Assembly: GCF_900169505.1 (NCBI RefSeq)
Contig: NZ_LT827021.1
Span: 3,255,400 to 3,319,399 of the forward strand
Length of the DNA stretch: 64,000 nucleotides
Origin: Arabiibacter massiliensis
Lineage (GTDB): Bacteria; Actinomycetota; Coriobacteriia; Coriobacteriales; Eggerthellaceae
Reading direction: 5' to 3'
Shown piece by piece: positions 48,400 to 55,884 of this stretch; position 1 is the stretch's first letter, and every line of letters begins with the position of its first letter. The notes under the pieces were generated by a model, which saw nothing but the letters and a program-made list of their open reading frames with translations, was not told the origin of the DNA and did not search any database. The position numbers were made by a program, and so were the translations under genes.

Positions 48400-48486
48400 C
48401 CTTACAGGTTGCAAGAGGGCTTCGGCCCTGAGAATACGAGTGGAAGGGCGCGCGAGCGCCCGCTACGAACCACGAAAGGAAGCATC

Positions 48487-49197
48487 ATGAAGCAGACCAA
48501 GAACTTCCGTGCCGCCGTCGAGAAGGTGGGCGAGGGTATCTACGCCCCCTATGAGGCGTTCGCGCTGGTGAAGGACGCGTCGTTCGCCAAGTTCGACGAG
48601 ACGGTGAGCGTCGACTTCCGTCTGGGCATCGACACCCGCCAGGCCGACCAGCAGCTCCGCGGCACCGTGAGCCTGCCGAACGGCTCGGGCAAGACCGTGC
48701 GCGTGGCCGTGTTCGCCGAGGGTGAGGCCGCCCGCGCCGCCGAGGAGGCCGGGGCCGACATCGTGGGCACCGACGAGCTCGTGCAGCAGATCCAGGCCGG
48801 CGAGTTCAACTTCGACGCCGCTGTGGCCACGCCCGACCAGATGGGCAAGGTAGGCCGCCTCGGCAAGATCCTCGGCCCCCGCGGCCTCATGCCGAACCCC
48901 AAGCTCGGCACCGTCACCAACGACGTGGCGAAGGCCATCAACGAGCTCAAGGGCGGCCGCGTGGAGTACCGCGCCGACCGCTACGGCATCGCGCACGTCA
49001 TCCTCGGCAAGGTGAGCTTCACCGCCGAGCAGCTGGCCGAGAACTACGGCGCCGTCTACGACGAGATCCTGCGCATGAAGCCGTCTGCCGCTAAGGGCCG
49101 TTACGTGAAGTCCGTCACCGTGTCCTCGACGATGGGCCCCGGCGTGAAGGTGGACTCCGGCGTGACCCGCAACTACACGGAGCCGACCGCCGAGTAG
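48487..49197 (+). CDS. rplA: 50S ribosomal protein L1
   Basis: 236 residues, full length. [37 protein letters not shown] is the L1 signature. Site AAAGGAAG before ATG 48487. It binds 23S rRNA at the exit stalk and commonly represses its own operon. rplJ/rplL do not follow here. Confidence 0.97.
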   Translation: MKQTKNFRAAVEKVGEGIYAPYEAFALVKDASFAKFDETVSVDFRLGIDTRQADQQLRGTVSLPNGSGKTVRVAVFAEGEAARAAEEAGADIVGTDELVQQIQAGEFNFDAAVATPDQMGKVGRLGKILGPRGLMPNPKLGTVTNDVAKAINELKGGRVEYRADRYGIAHVILGKVSFTAEQLAENYGAVYDEILRMKPSAAKGRYVKSVTVSSTMGPGVKVDSGVTRNYTEPTAE

Positions 49198-49220
49198 CCT
49201 TTCAGCTGAACGCATCGAAG

Positions 49221-49250
49221 AAGGGAGCCTTTCGGGGCTCCTTTCTTTTT
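49221..49250 (+). terminator. Intrinsic terminator after rplA
   Basis: AAGGGAGCC/GGCTCCTTT stem with a TTTCG loop followed by CTTTTT. Confidence 0.85.
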
Positions 49251-49268
49251 GCCCGGGGTGCGTACAAA

Positions 49269-49284
49269 TGTTTCACGTGAAACA
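49269..49284. other. parS centromere site (ParB/Spo0J binding)
   Basis: TGTTTCACGTGAAACA is a perfect 16-bp match to the conserved bacterial parS palindrome. It lies in the gap between the rplA terminator and the next gene, outside coding sequence. Confidence 0.9.
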
Positions 49285-49294
49285 TCGATGCGGT

Positions 49295-49333
49295 TGTCAT
49301 CCTGAGCGGAGCGTGCGCTCCGCTCAGATGACA
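49295..49333. repeat. REP-like element copy C (minimal form)
   Basis: TGTCATCCTGAGCGGAGCG inverted against CGCTCCGCTCAGATGACA around a 2-nt centre, 10 bp from the parS site. Lacks the GGATCCC core of the longer copies. Confidence 0.85.
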
Positions 49334-49419
49334 GGAGAGGGGCCCTGTTCCTCCCAGTCTCTTCCTTTTGCGATCTCAATGTGATATCATATCGGTATCA
49401 GCGAGAGAAAGGAACCATC

Positions 49420-50424
49420 ATGTCCGTGGAGAAGGTCGCCCGCGCCAGCGACGGAACGTCCGTCGAGAAGGCCATCCATGTGAGGAGCGGCTGGCCCATG
49501 CTTGCGCTCACCCTGGTGCTGAGCGCCGTGCTCGTCGCAGCCATCGTTGTCGGCGCCCTCATGCTGCCGCCCGACGGCGTGCCGCTGACCACGCCGATCC
49601 ACGCGCTGGGCGTGGTTCTGCTGGTGGTGGGCATCGTAGGCGTGTGCGTGGGGCCCCTGCTGCTGCTCATGGGCTTCTTCACCATCCAGCCGAACCAGGC
49701 GCGCGTGCTCATCCTATTCGGCGACTACAAGGGCACCGTGCGCGACGAGGGCTTCCACTGGGCGAACCCGTTCTACTCGAAGAAGTCGGGCTACACGATG
49801 GTCGACGGCAAGGCGGCGGCGCTGTCAACGAAGCTGTCGCTGCGCGCCCGCACGTACAACGGCGAGCATCTGAAGGTGAACGACAAGTGCGGCAACCCCA
49901 TCGAGATCGCCGACGTCATCGTGTGGCGCGTCGAGAACACGGCGAAAGCCCTGTTCGACGTGGACGACTACAACTCCTACGTGCACACGCAGAGCGAGAC
50001 CGCGCTGCGTCACGTGGCCACCACCTACGCCTACGACCAGATGCCCGGCGAGCCCGAGGGCGAGATCACGCTGCGCAGCAACATCGAGGAGGTGTCGGCG
50101 GCCCTCAAGGAGGAGCTGGCCCTGCGCCTGGAGAAGGCCGGCGTGGTCATCGACGACGCGCGCCTCACACACCTGGCCTACGCGCCCGAGATCGCCCAGG
50201 CGATGCTGCGTCGCCAGCAGGCCGACGCCGTGATCGCCGCGCGCGAGAAGATCGTGCAGGGCGCGGTCGGCATGGTGGAGATGGCGCTTGCGGAGCTCTC
50301 GGCCAAGCAGGTGGTCGACCTCGACGACGAGCGCAAGGCTGCCATGGTGTCGAACCTCATGGTGGTGCTGTGCGGCGAGTCCGACGCCCAGCCCGTCCTC
50401 AACACGGGAACGCTCTACCAGTAG
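49420..50424 (+). CDS. SPFH/Band 7 domain membrane protein
   Basis: 334 residues from ATG 49420 (site AAAGGAA). Two membrane helices (about 24-45 and 60-90) are followed by an SPFH domain ([33 protein letters not shown]) and a coiled-coil helix ([36 protein letters not shown]). The protein probably forms a membrane-microdomain scaffold. It is coupled (3 bp) to a small ribbon-helix-helix protein gene. Confidence 0.9.
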   Translation: MSVEKVARASDGTSVEKAIHVRSGWPMLALTLVLSAVLVAAIVVGALMLPPDGVPLTTPIHALGVVLLVVGIVGVCVGPLLLLMGFFTIQPNQARVLILFGDYKGTVRDEGFHWANPFYSKKSGYTMVDGKAAALSTKLSLRARTYNGEHLKVNDKCGNPIEIADVIVWRVENTAKALFDVDDYNSYVHTQSETALRHVATTYAYDQMPGEPEGEITLRSNIEEVSAALKEELALRLEKAGVVIDDARLTHLAYAPEIAQAMLRRQQADAVIAAREKIVQGAVGMVEMALAELSAKQVVDLDDERKAAMVSNLMVVLCGESDAQPVLNTGTLYQ

Positions 50425-50427
50425 GCC

Positions 50428-50619
50428 ATGGCGAAGCGCAAGCAATATCCGCTCCGCGTGGACCCCGCCATCTGGGAGGCCGTTGAGAAGTGGGCCGCCG
50501 ACGACCTGCGCAGCGTGAACGCCCAGGTGGAGTTCATCCTGCGCCGCGCCCTCAAAGACGCCGGCCGCCTGAAACCGCCCGGCGGTGGGGGCGGGGAAGA
50601 GGAGCCTCTGTCATCCTGA
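50428..50619 (+). CDS. Small ribbon-helix-helix (Arc-type) DNA-binding protein
   Basis: 63 residues. KQYPLRVDPAIWEAVEKWAADDLRSVNAQVEFILRRAL is an Arc/MetJ-type beta-strand plus two helices, followed by a Gly/Glu tail. The last codons and the TGA stop (CTGTCATCCTGA) come from the start of the REP-like element at 50609. It could be a regulator of the SPFH gene. Confidence 0.85.
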   Translation: MAKRKQYPLRVDPAIWEAVEKWAADDLRSVNAQVEFILRRALKDAGRLKPPGGGGGEEEPLSS

Positions 50620-50729
50620 GCGAGCGCAGCGAGTCGAAGGATCCCGTGCGGCGATAGCTGTGGCGCTTCCGGCTGGCGCCGCACGGGATCCTTCGACTCC
50701 GCGCCTTGCGGCGCTCCGCTCAGGATGAC
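50609..50729. repeat. REP-like element copy D (full length)
   Basis: About 120-bp palindrome. TGTCATCCTGAGCG at one end and CGCTCAGGATGAC at the other, with GGATCCCGTGCGGC/GCCGCACGGGATCC inside and AGTCGAAGGATCC repeats. It is the uninterrupted reference for the target of the IS at 20162. Confidence 0.9.
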
Positions 50730-50730
50730 G

Positions 50731-50767
50731 AAGAAAGAGGCCCCGGCAGTGCCGGGGCCTCTTTCTT
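50731..50767. terminator. Bidirectional intrinsic terminator
   Basis: An 18-bp perfect stem 50731-50748/50750-50767 (AAGAAAGAGGCCCCGGCA and complement) with A- and T-rich ends. It serves the convergent SPFH and ferritin-like genes. Confidence 0.9.
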
Positions 50768-50789
50768 GCGTGCTGATTGTTTGGTGCGC

Positions 50790-52100
50790 TTACGCCATCA
50801 CGGCTTCGCGCTCTTCCTTGGCTTGCTTCTCGACCTCGTGGGCTTGCTTGCCGTAGCCCTGCACGCGGGCGAGCTTCGTGTCGTCTTCCTTGCGGTCGCG
50901 CAGCTCCGGGATGGGGCTTTCGGCGTCCTCGGAGCGGTAGTCCTCGCCGTCGCGGTCGATGAGCTGCTTCACGGCCAGGTGGCTCGGCACGTCCTGCGTG
51001 CGGCCGTTCACCGCGTCGTTCCAGGTGAAGAAGCGGAAGTCGCTCGGCACGTCGTCGATGTCCACGAACTGTTCGTCCTGCGCGGTGAGCGTGACCTGCT
51101 CGGCCAGCACCTGGCGCACGTAGTCCTTCGTGGGGTGGAAGTCCAGAAGCTCGGGGAACTCGCCGCCCGGGATGATCTGCTGCCACTCGGTGCCCTCGTA
51201 CTTCTTGAGCAGGTCGCACGCCATGTGCAGGTGCATGAGCTCCTGCTCGAAGTGCATCTCCCAGATCTTCTTCACGTAGGCGTCCACCTCGGTCTCCATG
51301 AACGAGTAGTACAGGTAGCATTCCTGGTACTCGTGCCACAGCATCATCTCAAGCCAGCTCATGGACGGGTCGATGAGCGAGCCGTAGTGCGTCACGTGCT
51401 GCTCCTCAACCATGCCGATCTCCTGGTAGAGGTCGCGGCCGGGGCCCTCGGGCACCGTGTTGCCCAGGTTCATGTAGAAGTTCATGGTCTGCTGCTCGCC
51501 GGCGGTGAGGATGAGCGCGCCGAGCGTCGTGCGGATGTCGCCGGTCTTGGAGTTGCGGGCCATGCGCACGGAGTCGGCCGGATGGCGATGATGCGCGATG
51601 GTGGGGCGGCCCGGCGTGATCTCGATGGTGTCGCGCACCAGCTTGTGTGCGGGGATGTCCTCGTCGAACTTCAGCTGGTCGGCGTAGCGGTACAGGTGGT
51701 CGAAGTCCTCCAGCAGCGCGAAGTCCATGCACGCCTTGGCGTACTCGTCGGGCTCGTGCATGGCCAGCCACGCCGTGAGGTCGACGGCCAGCTGCTCGTA
51801 GCCGATGGTGAGCTCCAGCGTGCTCTCGTTGCTGGGGCTCAGCCAGTTGATGCGCTTCTGCTGCTCCTGCTCCATGCGACGGCACAGCGCCAGGTCGCGG
51901 CGCAGGTCGTTGTTCTCGCAATGGCGGTTGAAGTTGTGGCCGAACATGGCGGCCTCCACCTCGATGCCGTTCATGAGGATGATGCGGGCCTTCGTGTAGG
52001 GGTCGGCCTCCAGCTTGTCGTAGGGCTTGACGGCCAGGTCCTTCCAGGTGGGGACCATGTCCATGAGGGACTTCTTCGGCTTCTGCTCAAACGGGTTCAT
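50790..52100 (-). CDS. Large ferritin-like (diiron carboxylate) protein of unknown function
   Basis: 436 residues, soluble, helical. The central four-helix region has a diiron ligand pattern: Glu202 (GEQQTMNFY), Glu232xxHis235 (VEEQHVTHYG), Glu260 or Glu270 (HEYQECYLYYSFMETE) and Glu287xxHis290 (FEQELMHLHM). A second ExxxH (EDFDHLYRY) lies at 131-135. This is the arrangement of ferritin-like oxidases and oxygenases, but the protein is far larger than ferritin or rubrerythrin, and the N- and C-terminal parts are not familiar to me. Monocistronic between terminators. Possibly an oxygen or peroxide-handling enzyme in an anaerobe. Confidence 0.7.
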   Translation of the reverse strand: MNPFEQKPKKSLMDMVPTWKDLAVKPYDKLEADPYTKARIILMNGIEVEAAMFGHNFNRHCENNDLRRDLALCRRMEQEQQKRINWLSPSNESTLELTIGYEQLAVDLTAWLAMHEPDEYAKACMDFALLEDFDHLYRYADQLKFDEDIPAHKLVRDTIEITPGRPTIAHHRHPADSVRMARNSKTGDIRTTLGALILTAGEQQTMNFYMNLGNTVPEGPGRDLYQEIGMVEEQHVTHYGSLIDPSMSWLEMMLWHEYQECYLYYSFMETEVDAYVKKIWEMHFEQELMHLHMACDLLKKYEGTEWQQIIPGGEFPELLDFHPTKDYVRQVLAEQVTLTAQDEQFVDIDDVPSDFRFFTWNDAVNGRTQDVPSHLAVKQLIDRDGEDYRSEDAESPIPELRDRKEDDTKLARVQGYGKQAHEVEKQAKEEREAVMA

Positions 52101-52314
52101 AGAGCCTCCAATTCTCTTGCTGACTAAGGTGCGCGCCCGGCCGTTTTCCTCGTCTGGCCGCGACGCGCGCTGCCGTCCATGGTAGGGGCGCGCGCTCGGC
52201 GGCGCCGCGAGCCGGCATTATCCGTTTTCGAGGCGTGGGCCAGCCGTTTCCCGAGCGAGGGGGTGCTATACTGGTCGGCGGCGAAACAGGCTGAGGCGAA
52301 AGCGGGACGCGGGC

Positions 52315-53091
52315 ATGATCATCAAGAAGTCGAAGGCCGAGGTAGAGGCCATGAAGGAAGCGGGTCGCGTGTCGGCGATGGTGCTGCGCGAGGTAGGCGC
52401 GCACGTGCGGCCGGGCGTGACCACGCTGGAGCTCGACGAGCTGGCTGAGGCGCTCATCAGGGCGGAAGGCGGCATTCCCGCGTTCAAGGGCTACGGCGGC
52501 TTCCCCGGCTCCATCTGCGCGTCGGTGAACGAGCAGATCGTGCACGGCATCCCCTCGCGCGGCGTGGTGCTGCACGACGGCGACATCATCTCCATCGACA
52601 CGGGGGCCATCGTGGACGGCTGGGTGGGCGACAACGCCTGGACGTACGCGGTGGGGAAGATCTCGCCCGAAAAGCGTCGCCTGCTCGAGGTGACCGAGCA
52701 GTGCATGTGGGCGGGCGTGGACGCGGCGCGGCCCGGCAACCGGCTGGGTGACATCGGGCACGCGGTGCAATCGATCGCCGAGGCGGCGGGCTTCGGCGTG
52801 GTGCGCGAGTACGTGGGCCATGGCATCGGCCGCGACATGCACGAGGATCCCAACGTCCCCAACTTCGGCCGCAAGCACACGGGCGTGCGGCTCGAGCCCG
52901 GCATGGTGCTGGCTATCGAGCCTATGATCAACCTGGGGACGCACAAGACGCGCCAGATGCCCGACGGCTGGCTCGTGTGCACCCGCGACGGCAAGCCCTC
53001 GGCCCACTTCGAGAAGACGGTGGCCATCACCGAGGACGGCCCCGTCGTGCTCACCTGCGAGGAAGGCTACCGCCGCCCCGTTTTGTCATAA
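52315..53091 (+). CDS. map: Methionine aminopeptidase, type I
   Basis: 258 residues. Metal ligands in order: Asp in ISIDTGAIV, Asp in GWVGDNAW, His in YVGHGIGRDMHEDP, Glu in AIEPMINLG and Glu in AITEDGPV. It removes initiator methionine from nascent proteins. It stands alone here rather than in the secY-adk-map-infA cluster, suggesting it may be a second copy. Its stop codon lies within the palindrome at 53084. Confidence 0.95.
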   Translation: MIIKKSKAEVEAMKEAGRVSAMVLREVGAHVRPGVTTLELDELAEALIRAEGGIPAFKGYGGFPGSICASVNEQIVHGIPSRGVVLHDGDIISIDTGAIVDGWVGDNAWTYAVGKISPEKRRLLEVTEQCMWAGVDAARPGNRLGDIGHAVQSIAEAAGFGVVREYVGHGIGRDMHEDPNVPNFGRKHTGVRLEPGMVLAIEPMINLGTHKTRQMPDGWLVCTRDGKPSAHFEKTVAITEDGPVVLTCEEGYRRPVLS

Positions 53092-53116
53092 AAGGGGACA
53101 GTCCCCTTTTATGACA
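53084..53116. repeat. GGGGACAGTCCCC palindromic repeat, copy 1
   Basis: Perfect 16-bp arms (TGTCATAAAAGGGGAC and complement) around one central A. Overlaps the map stop codon and ends 4 bp before the end of the DUF1648 gene. Confidence 0.85.
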
Positions 53117-53119
53117 TTC

Positions 53120-53458
53120 TCACTTGACGCCCTGGGACATCCAAAGGAGGAAGACGAGCTGCCAGACGTTCATGAGGGCGGCGGCGAACAGCAAGAGGAC
53201 GCGGCCGCTCTGGGCGTCGGTGTCATATTTTGCGGCCAGCTTGTCCATGAAGGCGTAGAGGACCGTGAGCAACGAGCCGACCGCGACGAGCGCGAAGGTT
53301 AGGTCGAACGCGCCGTATTTCGAGCCCACGCGGTCGATTCCGCCGGGGCCCGCGTGCAGCGGGATAACGTCGGGCAGCACGAACGCCACCGCGAGCCCTG
53401 CCATAAAGAGCGGGAGCGCGGTGAGCACGACCATCGCGATCAGTCCCGAGCGTTTCAT
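53120..53458 (-). CDS. Small membrane protein, DUF1648-like
   Basis: 112 residues from ATG 53458. Three predicted membrane helices (about 4-26, 48-68, 86-106). The segment LPDVIPLHAGPGGIDRVGSKYG matches the DUF1648/SdpI N-terminal motif. SdpI-type proteins act in immunity and signalling, but a single DUF1648 domain gives no firm function. It is bracketed on both sides by copies of the same palindrome (53084 and 53478). Confidence 0.75.
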   Translation of the reverse strand: MKRSGLIAMVVLTALPLFMAGLAVAFVLPDVIPLHAGPGGIDRVGSKYGAFDLTFALVAVGSLLTVLYAFMDKLAAKYDTDAQSGRVLLLFAAALMNVWQLVFLLWMSQGVK

Positions 53459-53477
53459 TCTGCCTCTCATCCCTTAA

Positions 53478-53510
53478 TGTCCCAAATGGGGACAGTCCCC
53501 ATTTGGGACA
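53478..53510. repeat. GGGGACAGTCCCC palindromic repeat, copy 2
   Basis: Perfect 16-bp arms (TGTCCCAAATGGGGAC and complement) around a central A; same core as 53084. Ends 4 bp before the ATP-grasp stop codon. Confidence 0.85.
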
Positions 53511-53514
53511 TCCG

Positions 53515-54804
53515 CTACTTCAGCTGCTTGCCGTCGGTGTCCCAGTAGAAGCGCTTGAACTTGGGGATCTGGTTCACGTGCATGACGCTCGCCCAGAAGT
53601 TGTGCAGGAACGAGTCGGGCGCGTAGTGCAGAGGGTAGGGCTCGGGCGTGCGGCGCAGCACGTCGAGGGCCTGCTGCAGGCGCGCGCGGTTCTCCATGGA
53701 GCGGTCGAGCACGTAGCGCGGCACGCAGGAGTAGACGAACGGGGTGTATGCCTCGTGCGGCTCGATGGCCTCGCCGAGGATGAACTCGCGCACGATGAGC
53801 TCGACGAAGTTCTGGCCGCCGAGGCTCATGTAGTAGGTGTTGCGGCCGCAGCGCGTGTTCACCTCGAAGAAGCGGAAGCTCCCGTCGCGCTCGTCGTGCT
53901 TGATGTCGAAGTTCGCGAAGCCGCGGTAGCCCGTGCGTGCCAGGAACTTCCGTGCGCCGTCGATGATGGCCTGCTCGCGCTCGCCCATGATACAGAGCGG
54001 GTTCCCCAGCGCGGTGGGGTCGTGGTCCTGCAGGCACACGACGCCGCCGGACACGACGCGCATCTCGCCGGTCGCGTCCGAGAACGTGGTGAGCGTGCGG
54101 ATGGCGTCGTCGCCGCCGGGGATGAAGTCCTGCAGCACCAGCTCGTTGTCGTAGTCCGACGTGCGGATGCTGCGCCATACTTGGGCCAGCTCCTCGGGCG
54201 AGTCGATCTCGTAGATCTTGCGCCAGCCCTCGATGGTGGCTTCCTGGAACTGCGCCGAGTTCGACGGCTTCGCGATGAGCGGGTAGGGGAAGTCGTGCAC
54301 CGGCAGCTCGTCGGGGCCGTCCGGGCCGCACGAGAAGTACCAGGTGAGCGGGTAGGGGATGGACAGTTCCTCGCAGAGCTCATAGAAGCGGCGCTTCTGT
54401 GTGATGTCGTCGAGCAGATCGAAGTCGATGTAGGGCACCGTGTAGCCGGCGGCCTCGAGGCGCAGCTTGCCCGACGAGAGCATGCGCGCGTGGCAGTCGT
54501 CGCAGCCGAGCACCAGCAACATGCGCTCCGGGTCGGCCGCGCGCACCTCGGCGGCCACGCGCTCGAGCGCCGTGTAGAGGCCTTCCGGGTCGTGGACGTT
54601 CGGCTCCAGGCGGTAGTCGGTGAAGCGGCTGGTCGAGAGCATCTTGATGTCGTGCGCGGCTAGCACGATGGTGCGCTCGATGCCGTACGCGCGGTGCAGC
54701 TCGCGCACATAGCTGTAGGCGAGGATGTCGCCGCCCACCACGACGGGCTGCAAGCGGCGCGCCACGTCGGCGGCGGAGGCGATGCGGGGGGTTGATGCGG
54801 TCAT
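53515..54804 (-). CDS. ATP-grasp carboxylate-amine ligase (D-aspartate-ligase-like)
   Basis: 429 residues from ATG 54804 (site AAGGAG). The N-terminal LQPVVVGGDILAYSYVRELHRAYGI is followed by an ATP-grasp fold: FPYPLIAKPSNSAQF, ELVLQDFIPGGDDAIRT, RGFANFDIKHDERDGSFRFFEVNTRCGRNT, the last carrying the Mg-binding Glu/Asn. The family includes D-aspartate ligases that add D-Asp to the peptidoglycan stem. The asparagine-synthetase-like gene about 1 kb away could be the matching amidotransferase, but this is inference. No signal peptide. Confidence 0.8.
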   Translation of the reverse strand: MTASTPRIASAADVARRLQPVVVGGDILAYSYVRELHRAYGIERTIVLAAHDIKMLSTSRFTDYRLEPNVHDPEGLYTALERVAAEVRAADPERMLLVLGCDDCHARMLSSGKLRLEAAGYTVPYIDFDLLDDITQKRRFYELCEELSIPYPLTWYFSCGPDGPDELPVHDFPYPLIAKPSNSAQFQEATIEGWRKIYEIDSPEELAQVWRSIRTSDYDNELVLQDFIPGGDDAIRTLTTFSDATGEMRVVSGGVVCLQDHDPTALGNPLCIMGEREQAIIDGARKFLARTGYRGFANFDIKHDERDGSFRFFEVNTRCGRNTYYMSLGGQNFVELIVREFILGEAIEPHEAYTPFVYSCVPRYVLDRSMENRARLQQALDVLRRTPEPYPLHYAPDSFLHNFWASVMHVNQIPKFKRFYWDTDGKQLK

Positions 54805-54926
54805 GTTAGGTGAATCTCCTTCGTGTGCGGTCTGCGCTGCATTATCCCACATCGGATCGCTCGTGCAGGTCGCTGCACGATTTCTTCGCCATCCGCGCCC
54901 GCCGGCATTCCGTCGATTCGCACGTT

Positions 54927-54970
54927 TTTTGACATGGATTTTGACATCGATGCCAAAATCCATGTCAAAA
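54927..54970. promoter_or_regulatory. 17-bp perfect inverted repeat in the ATP-grasp upstream region
   Basis: Arms 54927-54943 and 54954-54970 (core TTTGACATGGATTTTG) around a 10-nt centre, in AT-rich DNA 120-165 bp upstream of the ATP-grasp start. CGCGTT/AACGCG follows at 54991-55009. Candidate operator or hairpin. Confidence 0.6.
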
Positions 54971-55099
54971 TAGCAAAATAATTCAAAATGCGCGTTAAAA
55001 AAGAACGCGTAAGGCCCATGGGGGCAGATCCGGCTCGGCAAGGCCTTCTCCGGTTGCGCGGTCTACGTGTTGACGTCGTTCTGGCCGCCGGCGCTGCTC

Positions 55100-55128
55100 T
55101 TGTCATCCCCGCTTTTCCGTCGTATACT
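55100..55128 (+). promoter_or_regulatory. Promoter of the type III toxin-antitoxin locus
   Basis: TTGTCA (55100-55105), 17-bp spacer, TATACT (55123-55128). The predicted +1 at about 55135 is just before the first repeat. Confidence 0.8.
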
Positions 55129-55134
55129 ATGAAG

Positions 55135-55314
55135 GAGATTTTGGTCGTAGGGCGCGACCAACGCAAACAAAAGAAAGCCCGCCGAGTTGATCTTGGTCGT
55201 AGGGCGCGACCAACGCAAACAAAAGAAAGCCCGCCGAGTTGATCTTGGTCGTAGGGCGCGACCAACGCAAACAAAAGAAAGCCCGCTGAGAAGATGCCTC
55301 CTTCGGGAGGCATC
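55135..55314 (+). ncRNA. Candidate type III antitoxin RNA (ToxI-like), three 52-nt repeats plus attenuator hairpin
   Basis: Units begin at 55141, 55193 and 55245 with an exact 52-bp period; the first two are identical and the third is cut at about 55290. In each, TTGGTCG and CGACCAA form a 7-bp stem and the GGGC in its loop can pair with the GCCC 24 nt downstream, giving an H-type pseudoknot joined by A-rich linkers. A GATGCCTCC-TTCG-GGAGGCATC hairpin (55293-55314) separates the array from the toxin gene, as in ToxIN loci, where it limits toxin transcription. Confidence 0.8.
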
Positions 55315-55337
55315 TCGCATCTAGGGGGAGGGGCGCT

Positions 55338-55781
55338 TTGAAGCGAGAGCTGGTGTTTTTAACGGAAGAATTCTACGAAGACCATGCGAAGCCCGATTAC
55401 AAGGAGATCGAGCACAAGGCCGATCGACCGTACATGGTCTTGCTCGTGAAGATCGAGGGCACCGTATGGGGTCTTCCGTTTCGTTCCCACATCAAGCATG
55501 CCCACGCGTTTTGGACGGACAAGGAAAACGGATGCGGCATCGATTACTCGAAAGCCGTGGTGATATCCGACGCCAAGTACATCGACCGTGAGCGAACGCC
55601 CCATATCAGGCCAAAGGAGTTCGAGGCCATACGCGGTCAGGAACGGCGCATTCATCAAGGATTCCTTTCTTATATTAAGGCGTACAAGCGCGCTCGGAGG
55701 AGCGGCCATCCCCGCTATGCGCAGATGATTCGCTACTCCACGCTGCAAAATTACGAGGACCTGCTCTTTCCGCAGGACTGA
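55338..55781 (+). CDS. Type III toxin, ToxN/AbiQ superfamily (TenpN-like endoribonuclease)
   Basis: 147 residues from TTG 55338 with a GGGGGAGG site. The fold family is indicated by LVFLTEEFYEDH, KADRPYMVLLVKIEGTVWGLPFRSHIKHAHAFWTD, GIDYSKAVVISD and a basic helical C-terminus with YSTLQNYEDLL. The GLPFRSHIKH and DYSKAVVI blocks recall TenpN/CptN-type toxins. The enzyme would cut RNA and be held by pseudoknots of the repeat RNA encoded just upstream. Such loci protect against phage or stabilise DNA. Confidence 0.8.
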   Translation: MKRELVFLTEEFYEDHAKPDYKEIEHKADRPYMVLLVKIEGTVWGLPFRSHIKHAHAFWTDKENGCGIDYSKAVVISDAKYIDRERTPHIRPKEFEAIRGQERRIHQGFLSYIKAYKRARRSGHPRYAQMIRYSTLQNYEDLLFPQD

Positions 55782-55884
55782 TGGGGTTTCCATCGCCGTT
55801 CTTGGGGAATTCCTGGCGGTGGCGTATCATAGCCAAGGTATTTTCAGGCCGCGGGGGCGGCGTGCGGAACAGGAGCTTCAGCAT

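Noticed and set aside
53084..53116. The palindrome after map as an ordinary terminator
   Set aside because: The stem has no loop beyond one base and no T-run, and a second copy with the same core flanks the next gene, so it is better described as a repeat.
55141..55290. The 52-bp tandem repeats as a CRISPR array
   Set aside because: The repeats abut with no spacers between them and no cas gene is nearby; promoter, pseudoknot potential and the following toxin gene fit a type III antitoxin.
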